64,000 bases of DNA from an uncultured Bacteroidales bacterium (GTDB lineage: Bacteria; Bacteroidota; Bacteroidia; Bacteroidales; F082). Location: contig CAMZEK010000004.1 of the NCBI GenBank assembly GCA_947305795.1, positions 1-64,000 on the forward strand. The letters run 5' to 3'. Below are positions 1-8,184 of the stretch, in pieces; position 1 is the first letter of the stretch, and the number at the start of each line of letters is the position of its first letter. A program made the position numbers and the translations under genes. A model generated the notes under the pieces. That model made no database searches. It was not told the DNA's origin and saw only the letters and a list, made by a program, of their open reading frames with translations.

Positions 1-605
1 AACTGTGCCACGAGGTCGGTGGGGAATTGGGTGACGTTGAATACGAAGTCGTAGTTGCGGGCATCATAACGCGACACGCCAGCGACAGTCTGTGTGTAGG
101 TGTCGCGAGCTTCGTCGATTTTATCGATGCGCATGCTGGCAGCGTCCTCGTCCAAGGCATACTTTTCCATGACGCGTTTCACACGGGCTTTCCTGTTGGC
201 GATGAAGAAGATTCTCATGGCATAAGGATGGTCTCTGAAGACATGGAAGCCGGAACGCCCGATGATGACGCACGACTCTTGCGAGGCCAGGTCGCGGAGA
301 ATTTGCGACTCGGCAAGATAGATCTGTTGGGAGGTTACCTCACGGTCTTCTTGCGGTGTATATCCCCCCTGTCCAGCAGCACCGAACTGTTGATAGAACC
401 GGCAGAAGTCGTTCCACCAGTTGGGTTTAGCGGCTTTGATGCGCTGCATTTCCTCAACGGTCAGGTTGAATTTGGAGGTTAAGGTGTCGAGAATGGCCTT
501 GTCGTATACATTGACGCCAAGCAGCTCGCCAATCTTGTAGGCAATCTCTCTGCCACCCGAGCCGAACTCACGGTTGATGGCGATAACGAATTTCGGATTT
601 TCCAT
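1..605 (-). CDS. cytidylate kinase-like protein (partial, 3' end outside window)
   Basis: The start codon is the ATG at 605 and reading continues without a stop to the left edge, giving about 201 residues. The N-terminus contains the P-loop-like stretch NREFGSGGREIA, followed by a helical region and an IIGRSGF segment, typical of the cytidylate kinase-like family (nucleoside monophosphate kinase fold) common in Bacteroidota. True substrates of this family are not well established; CMP phosphorylation is only a family-name inference. A TAATTTTG promoter box lies 26 bases upstream. It is transcribed divergently from argS. Confidence 0.8.
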   Translation of the reverse strand, partial: MENPKFVIAINREFGSGGREIAYKIGELLGVNVYDKAILDTLTSKFNLTVEEMQRIKAAKPNWWNDFCRFYQQFGAAGQGGYTPQEDREVTSQQIYLAESQILRDLASQESCVIIGRSGFHVFRDHPYAMRIFFIANRKARVKRVMEKYALDEDAASMRIDKIDEARDTYTQTVAGVSRYDARNYDFVFNVTQFPTDLVAQ

Positions 606-630
606 GATGCTTCTATTTCTATTGAGGTGA

Positions 631-638
631 CAAAATTA
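631..638 (-). promoter_or_regulatory. Bacteroidota -7 promoter box for the kinase-like gene
   Basis: The minus strand reads TAATTTTG, matching the TAnnTTTG consensus of the Bacteroidota primary sigma factor, about 26 bases before the start codon. No convincing -33 TTTG was seen. Confidence 0.5.
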
Positions 639-721
639 CAAAATATTTGCTTATGGAAAGAGAATGCGTTTTAAGTCGCAAATTTTCCTTGATTTTTGTT
701 ACACATTTGGGGCTTATTTAC

Positions 722-729
722 TACTTTTG
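722..729 (+). promoter_or_regulatory. -7 promoter box of argS
   Basis: TACTTTTG matches TAnnTTTG and ends 21 bases before the argS ATG. A TTTG at 695-698 is a possible -33 element, though its 23-base spacing is slightly long. Confidence 0.6.
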
Positions 730-750
730 CACCAATGTAAATATTAGGTT

Positions 751-2562
751 ATGTTAGAACAAGTACTAAAAGATTTATTCATAAAGTCATTCAGCACTTT
801 ATACGGACAAGAACCGCCTTTGCAACAGGTGAATTTCCAGAAGACGCGCCCCGAGTTTGAGGGCGACATGACCATTGTGGTGTTCCCCTTCGGGAAGTTG
901 GCGGGTCGCAATCCTGAGCAATTGGCCAACGAAATGGGTGCCGAGATGATCAAGGAATCGGAGATGATTGCCAAGTTCAACGTGGTAAAAGGCTTCCTTA
1001 ATTTGTTGATTTCCGACAAGTTTTGGATGGATTTCTTCAAGGAGAACCACGAGAACCGTGCATTTGGCCGCAAACCAGTCTCGGGCAAGAACGTGGTCAT
1101 CGAGTATTCCTCGCCCAACACGAACAAGCCCTTGCATCTGGGCCATATCCGTAACAACCTCTTGGGTTGGAGTGTCTCCGAAATCATGAAGGCCAACGGC
1201 AAAAAGGTGGTACGCGTTAACTTGGTCAACGACCGCGGCATTCACATTTGCAAGAGTATGCTGGCTTGGCTGAAATGGGGCAACGGTTGCACGCCCGAGT
1301 CGACGGGCAAGAAGGGCGACCACCTCATCGGCGACTTCTATGTGCTGTTCGACAAGAAGTTCAAGGAGGAGGTGAAGTCCTTGCTGCCTGCTGATTATGA
1401 CACTTTGGACGAGAAAGCCAAGGAAGAGGCCAAGGCCAAGGCCGAAGCCGAGTCCACGCTGATGCAGGAAGCCCGCGAGATGTTGGTGAAATGGGAAGCC
1501 AACGACCCCGAGGTGCGCCACTTGTGGGAGACCATGAACCAATGGGTGTACGACGGTTTCGATGTGACTTACAAACGCATGGGTGTGGCCTTTGAGAAGA
1601 TTTACTACGAATCACAGACCTATCTGCTGGGTAAGGCATTGGTGCAAGAAGGCCTCGAAAAAGGCGTCCTGTATCGCCGCGAAGACAACTCCGTTTGGTG
1701 CGACCTCCGCGATGAAGGCTTGGACGAAAAACTCCTGCTCCGTCGCGATGGTACCTCTGTCTATATGACTCAAGACCTTGGTACCGCCCAACTGCGTGTC
1801 AACGAATATGACCCTGAGAAACTGATTTATGTGGTGGGCAATGAGCAAATCTACCACTTCGACGTGCTGAAACGTGTGTTGGTGCGTTTGGGCCGCGAGT
1901 GGGGCAACGATATTGAGCATCTTTCCTACGGCATGGTCGAGCTGCCCAACGGCAAGATGAAGTCGCGCGAGGGCACGGTGGTCGATGCTGACGACCTCAT
2001 GGACGAGATGGTGGCCACTGCCAAGGCTGTTTCCGACGAACTCGGCAAGGCCAAAGACCTGTCGCCCGAGGAAGCCAACAAACTGTATCATATCATCGGT
2101 TTGGGTGCCTTGAAGTATTTCATCCTCAAGGTTGACCCGAAGAAGACAATGCTTTTCAACCCCGAGGAGTCCATCGACTTCAACGGTAACACGGGTCCGT
2201 TTGTGCAATACACCCACGCCCGTATCTGTTCGGTGCTGCGCAAGGCCGAGGAGCAAGGCATCAAGCTGGAGAGTGAGGTGAAGGTCAGCGACCTGCAGCC
2301 CAAGGAGAAGGAAATCATCGTGATGATGTACGGCTGGCCGATGGTCTTGAACCAAGCTGCCGAGAACCGCAGCCCCGCGATGATTGCCAACTTCATCTTC
2401 GACTTGGCTAAGGAATTCAACCAGTTCTACCAAGAATGTAGCATCCTCAAGGAACCCGATGCTGACCGTCGCATGTTCCGTCTGCAGGTCTGCGACATGG
2501 TCGCGGCTTTGTTGCGCAATGCGTCTGAATTGTTGGGTATTGGAATGCCAAATAGAATGTAA
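751..2562 (+). CDS. argS: arginyl-tRNA synthetase
   Basis: A 603-residue class I aminoacyl-tRNA synthetase that charges tRNA-Arg in the cytoplasm. The order is an N-terminal Arg-tRNA-synthetase domain (about 1-90), the HIGH signature as HLGH at residues 129-132 preceded by SSPNTNKPL, a Rossmann catalytic core, the KMSKS equivalent as KMKSREG from residue 402, and a C-terminal anticodon-binding helical domain with NTGPFVQYTHAR and a final ALLRNASELLGI. Length is normal for bacterial ArgS. The ATG at 751 follows a good promoter box. Nothing looks damaged. Confidence 0.97.
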   Translation: MLEQVLKDLFIKSFSTLYGQEPPLQQVNFQKTRPEFEGDMTIVVFPFGKLAGRNPEQLANEMGAEMIKESEMIAKFNVVKGFLNLLISDKFWMDFFKENHENRAFGRKPVSGKNVVIEYSSPNTNKPLHLGHIRNNLLGWSVSEIMKANGKKVVRVNLVNDRGIHICKSMLAWLKWGNGCTPESTGKKGDHLIGDFYVLFDKKFKEEVKSLLPADYDTLDEKAKEEAKAKAEAESTLMQEAREMLVKWEANDPEVRHLWETMNQWVYDGFDVTYKRMGVAFEKIYYESQTYLLGKALVQEGLEKGVLYRREDNSVWCDLRDEGLDEKLLLRRDGTSVYMTQDLGTAQLRVNEYDPEKLIYVVGNEQIYHFDVLKRVLVRLGREWGNDIEHLSYGMVELPNGKMKSREGTVVDADDLMDEMVATAKAVSDELGKAKDLSPEEANKLYHIIGLGALKYFILKVDPKKTMLFNPEESIDFNGNTGPFVQYTHARICSVLRKAEEQGIKLESEVKVSDLQPKEKEIIVMMYGWPMVLNQAAENRSPAMIANFIFDLAKEFNQFYQECSILKEPDADRRMFRLQVCDMVAALLRNASELLGIGMPNRM

Positions 2563-2657
2563 TTCAAAATTCATAATTTAAAATTCAAAATTGCGCAAAG
2601 TCCCGCGAATCTTAAATCTTTAAATCTTAAATCTTGAATCTTTAAATCCTTAAATCC
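2563..2657. repeat. low-complexity AT-rich spacer (AAATCTT-type words)
   Basis: The spacer between argS and rsmE is built of near-repeats of TTCAAAATT and then AAATCTT/AAATCCTT words. Similar spacers occur at 13056-13120, 15550-15591 and 23874-23913, each immediately beside a gene end. No hairpin terminator or promoter is recognisable within it. Confidence 0.6.
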
Positions 2658-3365
2658 TTGAACGTCTTTTACATACCTGGAGCGAAAGAAGGCCTGACCA
2701 CTCTCCCCGAGGACGAGTCGAAGCACTGCGTCAAGGTGCTTCGCATGACCGAGGGCGAGCGGTTTTGCGTCACCAATGGCGAAGGCTTTCTTTTTGATGC
2801 CGAGTTGGTGGAGGCCTTGCCCAAGCGGGCTACTGTCAACTTGACGAACCAGCGCAAAGGGTATGACCATTGGGGCTTTAACCTCGAAATCGCCATCGCG
2901 CCGACCAAACTCAATGAGCGCACAGAGTGGTTTCTGGAGAAGGCTACGGAGATCGGCATCGACAAAGTAAGGTTGTTCACATCCTATCATTCCGAACGTC
3001 GCGCTGCCAATGTGGATCGTTTCCAGAAGGTGATGGTGGCGGCGATGAAGCAGAGCATCAAGTCGCGGCTACCGAAGGTGGAGGACTTGGTGCCGTTCGA
3101 CAAATTGGTGAAGCAACCCTTTGAAGGGCAGAAGTTCATCGCCTGGATTGACGATGACGTGAAAAATTGCCTCTGCGACCTTTATAAAAAAGGTGAAAAT
3201 GCCTTGGTGCTCATCGGTCCCGAGGGCGATTTCAGCCCAGAGGAAGTGGCTCTTGCCAAGGAGAACGGTTTCGTGCCGTGCAGTTTGGGCGAGGCACGCC
3301 TGCGTACCGAGACGGCGGCCATCGTGGCCTGTCATACCATTCAACTCATTAACCAAATGAAATGA
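2658..3365 (+). CDS. rsmE: 16S rRNA (uracil1498-N3)-methyltransferase RsmE
   Basis: A 235-residue SPOUT-family RNA methyltransferase that methylates U1498 of 16S rRNA using S-adenosylmethionine. Seen: the N-terminal PUA-like barrel with LPEDESKHCVKVLRM, then LNERTEWFLEKATEIGID, and the trefoil-knot SAM site LIGPEGDFSPEE with LGEARLRTETAAI. These are diagnostic for RsmE. The start is taken as TTG at 2658 because the family begins with MxxFY and no ATG is available upstream within the repeat-like spacer. Its stop overlaps the next gene by four bases (ATGA), indicating translational coupling. Confidence 0.93.
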   Translation: MNVFYIPGAKEGLTTLPEDESKHCVKVLRMTEGERFCVTNGEGFLFDAELVEALPKRATVNLTNQRKGYDHWGFNLEIAIAPTKLNERTEWFLEKATEIGIDKVRLFTSYHSERRAANVDRFQKVMVAAMKQSIKSRLPKVEDLVPFDKLVKQPFEGQKFIAWIDDDVKNCLCDLYKKGENALVLIGPEGDFSPEEVALAKENGFVPCSLGEARLRTETAAIVACHTIQLINQMK

Positions 3366-4009
3366 AGAAATTATTGATTGTCATATTGTTATCGGTATCT
3401 TTCGTTGCCTCGGCCCAGCAACTCAACATCGCTTTGCTTAAATACCGTGGTGGTGGCGACTGGTATGGCAACCCGACTTCTTTGCCCAATTTAGTGCGTT
3501 TCTGCAATCAGGAAATTGGCACGGATATTAATCCCAACGTGCCCACTGTGGAGCCATCGAGTCCCGACTTGTTCAACTATCCTTATGTCTACATGACGGG
3601 TCACGGCAACGTGGTTTTCGACGCCGCCGAGGCGCAAAACCTGCGCAACTACATGCTCGCAGGTGGCTTCCTCCATATTGACGACAACTACGGCATCCGG
3701 CAATATATCGAGCCTCAGATGAAAAAGGTGTTCCCTGAGCTGGATTTCGTGGAGCTGCCTTATACACATGAGATTTTCAAGCAGCCATATTCATTCCCGA
3801 ATGGCTTGCCAAAAATCCACGAACACGATAACAAGCCGCCCCAACTCTTTGCGTTGATATACGAGGGTAGGGTGGTGTGCATCTTCACCTATGAATGCGA
3901 CCTCGGCGACGGTTGGGAAGATCAGCGTGTGCACCACGACTCACAGGAGACGCGCGAAAAAGCCTTGCGGATGGGCGCGAACATCTTGCGTTATGTGTTT
4001 ACTAAATAA
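3362..4009 (+). CDS. DUF4159 domain exported protein
   Basis: A 215-residue protein with a clear signal peptide (KKLLIVILLSVSFVASA, cleavage near AQQ). The rest is a DUF4159 domain with the hallmark stretches LKYRGGGDWYGNP, YVYMTGHGN and GGFLHIDDNYG. The DUF4159 fold is related to glutamine amidotransferase-like flavodoxin folds, but no enzymatic activity is established. It overlaps rsmE by ATGA, so the two are probably cotranscribed. A periplasmic location is inferred from the signal peptide. Confidence 0.85.
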   Translation: MKKLLIVILLSVSFVASAQQLNIALLKYRGGGDWYGNPTSLPNLVRFCNQEIGTDINPNVPTVEPSSPDLFNYPYVYMTGHGNVVFDAAEAQNLRNYMLAGGFLHIDDNYGIRQYIEPQMKKVFPELDFVELPYTHEIFKQPYSFPNGLPKIHEHDNKPPQLFALIYEGRVVCIFTYECDLGDGWEDQRVHHDSQETREKALRMGANILRYVFTK

Positions 4010-4032
4010 TTGAAAATTAAATAAATCAAGAT

Positions 4033-4398
4033 ATGGAAGAGAAAAAGAAATGCCTCTATTGCGGTGAACCGATTTATGGTCGCGTCGACAAGAAGTTTTG
4101 CTGCGACTCGTGTCGCAATAGCTACAACTACGAGCGGACGCACAAGCAAACCAACCTTGTCAGGAACATCAATGCGATTCTGGCGCGCAATTATGCGATA
4201 CTTCAGGAACTGAATGCCTCGGGGAAGACCTTCATCACGCAGCGTCAATTGGCTGATAAGAATTTCGATTTCAGGTATTTCACCCATCTGTACAAGACGA
4301 AAACCGGCTCCGTGTATTACATCGTCTATGATCAGGCTTATCTGCCCAAGGAAGGCAGCAGCGATACGTATTTATTAGTGAAATTCGAGGAGAGATAG
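4033..4398 (+). CDS. small zinc-ribbon protein, function unknown
   Basis: A 121-residue protein whose first 30 residues hold a CxxC (CLYC) and a CCxxC (CCDSC), a likely four-cysteine zinc site, followed by a basic helical region and a beta-rich C-terminus. Homologues of this kind are frequent in Bacteroidota. It follows the DUF4159 gene by 23 bases and ends 8 bases from the convergent recN stop. No function is assigned; RNA or DNA binding is only a guess from the zinc ribbon. Confidence 0.75.
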   Translation: MEEKKKCLYCGEPIYGRVDKKFCCDSCRNSYNYERTHKQTNLVRNINAILARNYAILQELNASGKTFITQRQLADKNFDFRYFTHLYKTKTGSVYYIVYDQAYLPKEGSSDTYLLVKFEER

Positions 4399-4406
4399 TT
4401 TGAAGA

Positions 4407-6062
4407 TTATCCTTTCAGCAACACTTCGGCGGCTCGCAATGCTTCTGGAGTCACTTTGTCGTTGCTGAGCATCTTGGCGATTTCGGTGATACGCTCTTCG
4501 GAATCCAAAAGGCGGATGTGCGATTGCGTGCGTTCGCCTTCGTTGTCTTTGTAGATGAAGTAATGATGTGCGGCTTGGGAAGCCACTTGGGGCAAGTGAG
4601 TGATGGAAATGAGTTGCAGCGACTGCCCCATTTGCCACATGATGTTGCCGATTTTGGCAGCCACTTCACCGGAAACGCCCGTGTCGATTTCGTCGAAGAT
4701 GAGGGTGGGGATGTAGTTGTAGCTCGAAACGGCACTCTTGACGGAGAGCATCAGGCGTGACAACTCACCACCCGAGGCCACGCGCTCAAGGTCAGCGACG
4801 GCAATGCCCTTGTTGGCGGAAAAAAGGAAACGGATGCTGTCAGTGCCTTTGCTGCCAAAGCTTTCCTGAGGCTCCACCGCCACTTGGAACTGCGCGAACG
4901 GCATGGCCAATTGTTGCACCAAAACGGTCACTTTCTCGCCGAAGGCGATGGCGGCTTGGCAACGGCGGTCGTGCAATGTTTTAGCGAAGCTTGAAAGCTT
5001 TTTCTCACTGCCTTGCAGTTCTTTTTCGGCTTTGGCAATGGCCTCGTCGATGCTCTCGAAGGCGTTCACCTTTTCCCTTAGGCTGTCGCGCAAAGCCATC
5101 AGCACCTCGAAATCCTTGACGCGGTGCTTCATCATCAGGCGGTTGAGGAGGTCGTAGCGTTCTTGAAGGCTTTGCAGCTGTCCTTCGTCAAATTGGGTTT
5201 CGTCTTCCTTGCGGCGTAGGTCGTAGGCGATATCTTTTAGCTCAACTTTCAGGTTCTCAATGCGTTCTCCTAATTCTTCAGTGTCAGGCAGGAGATGTTT
5301 CAGTCGCGAAAGGGTGGAGGCCAACTCATTGAATTGTCCCAAAATGGCTGTTTCCGAGTCTTCCATCAGGCCATTGGCGGTCACCAAAAGTGTCTTGATT
5401 TCCTCAGCATTTTCCATCACGTTCAGCGTCTGCTCAATGTCGGCATATTCGCCTTCCTTCAGGTCGGCTTTGTCGAGTTCGTCCAATTGGAATTTCAGGT
5501 AGTCGTTCTCGGTGGTGTTCTTGGTCGCCATCTCTTTCAAGTCGTTGAGTTTCCGCTTGATGGCGTTGTATTCGTTGTATTCGGTTTGGTATTCGGCCAA
5601 AACGACGCTGTTTTGCGCGATTTCATCCAATAAGCGAAGTTGGAAATCAGCATCAGTGAGGAACAGTGAATCGTGTTGCGAATGGATGTCAACCAATTGG
5701 CTTCCAATTTCTTTCATGGTCTGCAAGGCCACGGGTGTGTCGTTAATGAAGGCGCGGCTTTTTTTCTGTGGACTGAGTTCGCGGCGGAAGATACATTCGG
5801 CCTCAAAATCGAGGTCGTTTTCCTCAAAAAGCTGCTGCAAAGTATTGTCTTTCAACTCAAAATGGGCCTCAACGACGCATTTCTTTTCTTTGTCGTAGAG
5901 TATGCCCGTGTCGGCACGGTCGCCCATGGCAAATCCCAAAGCACCGAGCAGGATGGATTTGCCCGCGCCAGTTTCGCCAGTAATGACGTTAAAGCCCCGA
6001 GTGAAACTGACTTCCAGTTGGTCAATCAGGGCGTAGTTGCTGATTTGCAGTTGCTTGAGCAT
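4407..6062 (-). CDS. recN: DNA repair protein RecN
   Basis: A 551-residue SMC-like ATPase for double-strand break repair. Walker A is GETGAGKS at residues 29-36, followed by the RecN-typical ILLGALGFAMGDRAD. A long coiled coil (about 150-370) follows, then the ABC signature ASGGELSRLMLS and Walker B TLIFDEIDTGVSG, with SITHLPQVAS at the D-loop/H-loop end. The reading frame stays open 59 codons further upstream, but the family start is MLKQLQISNYALI, so the ATG at 6062 is chosen. It lies 11 bases downstream of the DUF4835 gene, its usual neighbour in this phylum. Confidence 0.96.
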   Translation of the reverse strand: MLKQLQISNYALIDQLEVSFTRGFNVITGETGAGKSILLGALGFAMGDRADTGILYDKEKKCVVEAHFELKDNTLQQLFEENDLDFEAECIFRRELSPQKKSRAFINDTPVALQTMKEIGSQLVDIHSQHDSLFLTDADFQLRLLDEIAQNSVVLAEYQTEYNEYNAIKRKLNDLKEMATKNTTENDYLKFQLDELDKADLKEGEYADIEQTLNVMENAEEIKTLLVTANGLMEDSETAILGQFNELASTLSRLKHLLPDTEELGERIENLKVELKDIAYDLRRKEDETQFDEGQLQSLQERYDLLNRLMMKHRVKDFEVLMALRDSLREKVNAFESIDEAIAKAEKELQGSEKKLSSFAKTLHDRRCQAAIAFGEKVTVLVQQLAMPFAQFQVAVEPQESFGSKGTDSIRFLFSANKGIAVADLERVASGGELSRLMLSVKSAVSSYNYIPTLIFDEIDTGVSGEVAAKIGNIMWQMGQSLQLISITHLPQVASQAAHHYFIYKDNEGERTQSHIRLLDSEERITEIAKMLSNDKVTPEALRAAEVLLKG

Positions 6063-6073
6063 GGACGGAATGG

Positions 6074-6988
6074 TTACTTCCCGGAATTTTGCAGGATGGC
6101 GTCGTATCTCGACGACTGCGACGGGTCGATAGTCTTCATAATGTTGGCAGCGGTGGTCTTTTCTTTCTGGTTGCCTTGTGAGAAGACTTGAATGATTTCG
6201 TCGCGTTTGGCTTCGACGAGCAATTGGAGGAAGTAGCACATGGAGTTACGCTCGTACACCGATTGCAGGTAGCTGAGGGCGGTGAGAATGGCCTCGCGAC
6301 CTTGGTCAGGATTTTCCGACATCACATCCATGCCTAGACGATGGTATTCGTAAAGGAATTGGCGTAGTGGCTGATAGGTTTGGTTGTTGATTTCGGAGAT
6401 GATGGCGGTTCGGTTTTGACGACTGTTTGAGTTCCAACCGTTTTCAGAGTTGGCCTCTTGCGGTGCGGCTTTGGCGACTTGCTCAGCCATGGCAAAAAAG
6501 GGGTCGCCGCCATTGCGTGAGAATGAATCGAAATCAAGGCCCATGATGAGGTAGGCATAGAAACCCACGACGCTGGTCAGGTTCGAGATATAAGTGTTGG
6601 GGTTGAAGTCGAGCGTTTGACCGTCCATGTACTCGAAAAGGAATTTCTTGTCGATATAGTTGAACATGGGCGAGTTGTAGTTCGACTTGTAGATGGGTCT
6701 ATTGGAGGCCACGCTGATTTCAGCCGTGAAATACTCGCCTTCCCGACTTGTGACGTTGATCAGGATGGAGCACTCGATTTTTTCGGCCTGTTTGATGTTG
6801 ATGTCGGTGAACTTGGTGCTGTTCAAGAATTCATACAGCGCACTTTGCAAGTTTTGGAAGATGGTCTTGTCCGTGCCTTCCACTTTGGAGGAATTGACGC
6901 GGACATCACATTTCAATTCTTGTGCTCGTAACCCTAAGGGTAACAAGCAAATGAAGAACAAGAGCGCCGTGAGAAGGTTCTTTTTCAT
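6074..6988 (-). CDS. DUF4835 family exported protein
   Basis: A 304-residue protein with a signal peptide (LLTALLFFICLLPLGLRA, cleavage before QELKC). The region from about residue 25 matches DUF4835, with ELKCDVRVNSSKVEGTDKT at the start and FYAYLIMGLDFDSFSRNGG in the middle. The function is unknown; the gene is conserved beside recN across Bacteroidota. It lies between omega (8 bases upstream) and recN (11 bases downstream), so it is likely part of one bamD-omega-DUF4835-recN transcript. Confidence 0.88.
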   Translation of the reverse strand: MKKNLLTALLFFICLLPLGLRAQELKCDVRVNSSKVEGTDKTIFQNLQSALYEFLNSTKFTDINIKQAEKIECSILINVTSREGEYFTAEISVASNRPIYKSNYNSPMFNYIDKKFLFEYMDGQTLDFNPNTYISNLTSVVGFYAYLIMGLDFDSFSRNGGDPFFAMAEQVAKAAPQEANSENGWNSNSRQNRTAIISEINNQTYQPLRQFLYEYHRLGMDVMSENPDQGREAILTALSYLQSVYERNSMCYFLQLLVEAKRDEIIQVFSQGNQKEKTTAANIMKTIDPSQSSRYDAILQNSGK

Positions 6989-6996
6989 GGCAACGT

Positions 6997-7335
6997 TCAG
7001 AAGGCGTTTTCCGTTTCCTTCGCAGGATTGCGGAAATAGATTTGGTCGTGTAGAAACTCATGGACGGCGATAAGCGTGGGTTTGGGAAGGCGCTCGTAGA
7101 ATTTCGCTATCTCGATTTGTTCACGGTTTTCAAACACTTCCTCAAGGCTGTCATTGGTCGAGGAGGAGAAGGCTTCAATTTTTTCGTTCAGTTCCTCTTT
7201 CATCTGGCTGGCAATCTGGTTGGCCCTGATGGAGAGGATGGCTACTGTTTCGTAAATGTTGCCTGTACCCTTGTAGAACTGGTCTTTTTGACGGGTAACC
7301 ACCGTCGTTTCTGTTTTAATCTTCTTGAAATCCAT
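6997..7335 (-). CDS. rpoZ: RNA polymerase omega subunit family protein
   Basis: A 112-residue protein with the omega/Rpb6-like pattern: a basic N-terminus, then NIYETVAILSIRANQIASQM, the helix that in omega contacts the beta-prime C-terminus, and an acidic C-terminal half. This divergent omega type is standard in Bacteroidota and is found directly downstream of bamD. It is separated from bamD by a single base. In many relatives coaBC follows; here the next gene is DUF4835. Confidence 0.78.
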   Translation of the reverse strand: MDFKKIKTETTVVTRQKDQFYKGTGNIYETVAILSIRANQIASQMKEELNEKIEAFSSSTNDSLEEVFENREQIEIAKFYERLPKPTLIAVHEFLHDQIYFRNPAKETENAF

Positions 7336-7336
7336 T

Positions 7337-8134
7337 TTATTGTATGTTTTCTAATTTCTTTCTTGCCTTGGCCGCAACACTTTGTATGTCGCGCGAATAA
7401 CTGCTTTCGGGATAGAGGTATGAGAGTGTGTTGCACTGTTCGATGCACGACTCATAACGTTCACGCTGCTTTTCGGGAATGCTGTTCTCGGCATAGTCAT
7501 AATAGGTGGTAGCCATATTTAGCAGTATTTCCTCGCGGTGTTTGGTGTTGGGATATTTTTTCAGCAGGTTTTCGAACGAAGTGATGGCTGCACTATAGTT
7601 TTCCATACGGTAGAAGAGCAGGCATATATTGTAGTCTTTTTCTTCCAACTTCTCGTTCAGGTTGGTCATGAGTTGTTGCGCTCTGTAGAGACTGTCGCTT
7701 TGCGGATACCGTTCAATGAAGCTTTTCAGTTGTGAAATGGCGGTTTGTGTGTTGGTTTGGTCAAGACCTGCTTCGGGGGAGATGAGGTAACTGCAATAGG
7801 CGCTCATGAATGCGGCTTTCTCGGCGTCTTTTGAGAAAGCGTATGCTTGCGTGAAGCGATTAAAGTAATAGCCTGCAATTTCGTAATCCTTTTGATAGTA
7901 ATAGCAGAGAGCAGTCCTATAGGTGATAATTTCTCCTCGAGGCGTGTTGCGGAACGAGGCTTGGAGTAGGTCGAACAACTGGAGGGCATGGTTGTAGTCG
8001 CCTCTTTCGTAATAGTCCATTGCGACTTCATACTTCATATCGTTGTCGGTGCTCTTGATCATGCGGTTGAAATCATCGCAAGAAGCAAGGGCGACGAGAC
8101 CTATTAGTGCCAATATCAGTGTCCTTTTTTTCAT
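7337..8134 (-). CDS. bamD: outer membrane assembly lipoprotein BamD
   Basis: A 265-residue lipoprotein of the BAM complex, which folds beta-barrel proteins into the outer membrane. The lipobox LASC places the lipidated cysteine at residue 19. The mature part is a tandem array of TPR helices (YYERGDYNHALQLFDLL, YYFNRFTQAYAFSKDAEKA, FENLLKKYPNTKHREE), as in BamD. Length and gene order (bamD-omega) match the phylum. The promoter box sits only 7 bases before the ATG, implying a very short leader. Confidence 0.9.
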   Translation of the reverse strand: MKKRTLILALIGLVALASCDDFNRMIKSTDNDMKYEVAMDYYERGDYNHALQLFDLLQASFRNTPRGEIITYRTALCYYYQKDYEIAGYYFNRFTQAYAFSKDAEKAAFMSAYCSYLISPEAGLDQTNTQTAISQLKSFIERYPQSDSLYRAQQLMTNLNEKLEEKDYNICLLFYRMENYSAAITSFENLLKKYPNTKHREEILLNMATTYYDYAENSIPEKQRERYESCIEQCNTLSYLYPESSYSRDIQSVAAKARKKLENIQ

Positions 8135-8141
8135 CGGGCTG

Positions 8142-8149
8142 CAAAAATA
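8142..8149 (-). promoter_or_regulatory. -7 promoter box of the bamD operon
   Basis: The minus strand reads TATTTTTG, a full TAnnTTTG match, ending 7 bases before the bamD ATG. Transcription would start at or just before the start codon. Confidence 0.5.
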
Positions 8150-8184
8150 CTCATTTTTGGTTTACTAACGTGTTGTTTTCGTTT

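Noticed and set aside
27-482. plus-strand open frame at the left edge
   Set aside because: It is antisense to the kinase-like gene, which has a clear P-loop motif, start and promoter.
1612-2574. 320-codon open frame antisense to argS
   Set aside because: It is the shadow of a GC-biased gene; the translation shows no family features and argS is complete.
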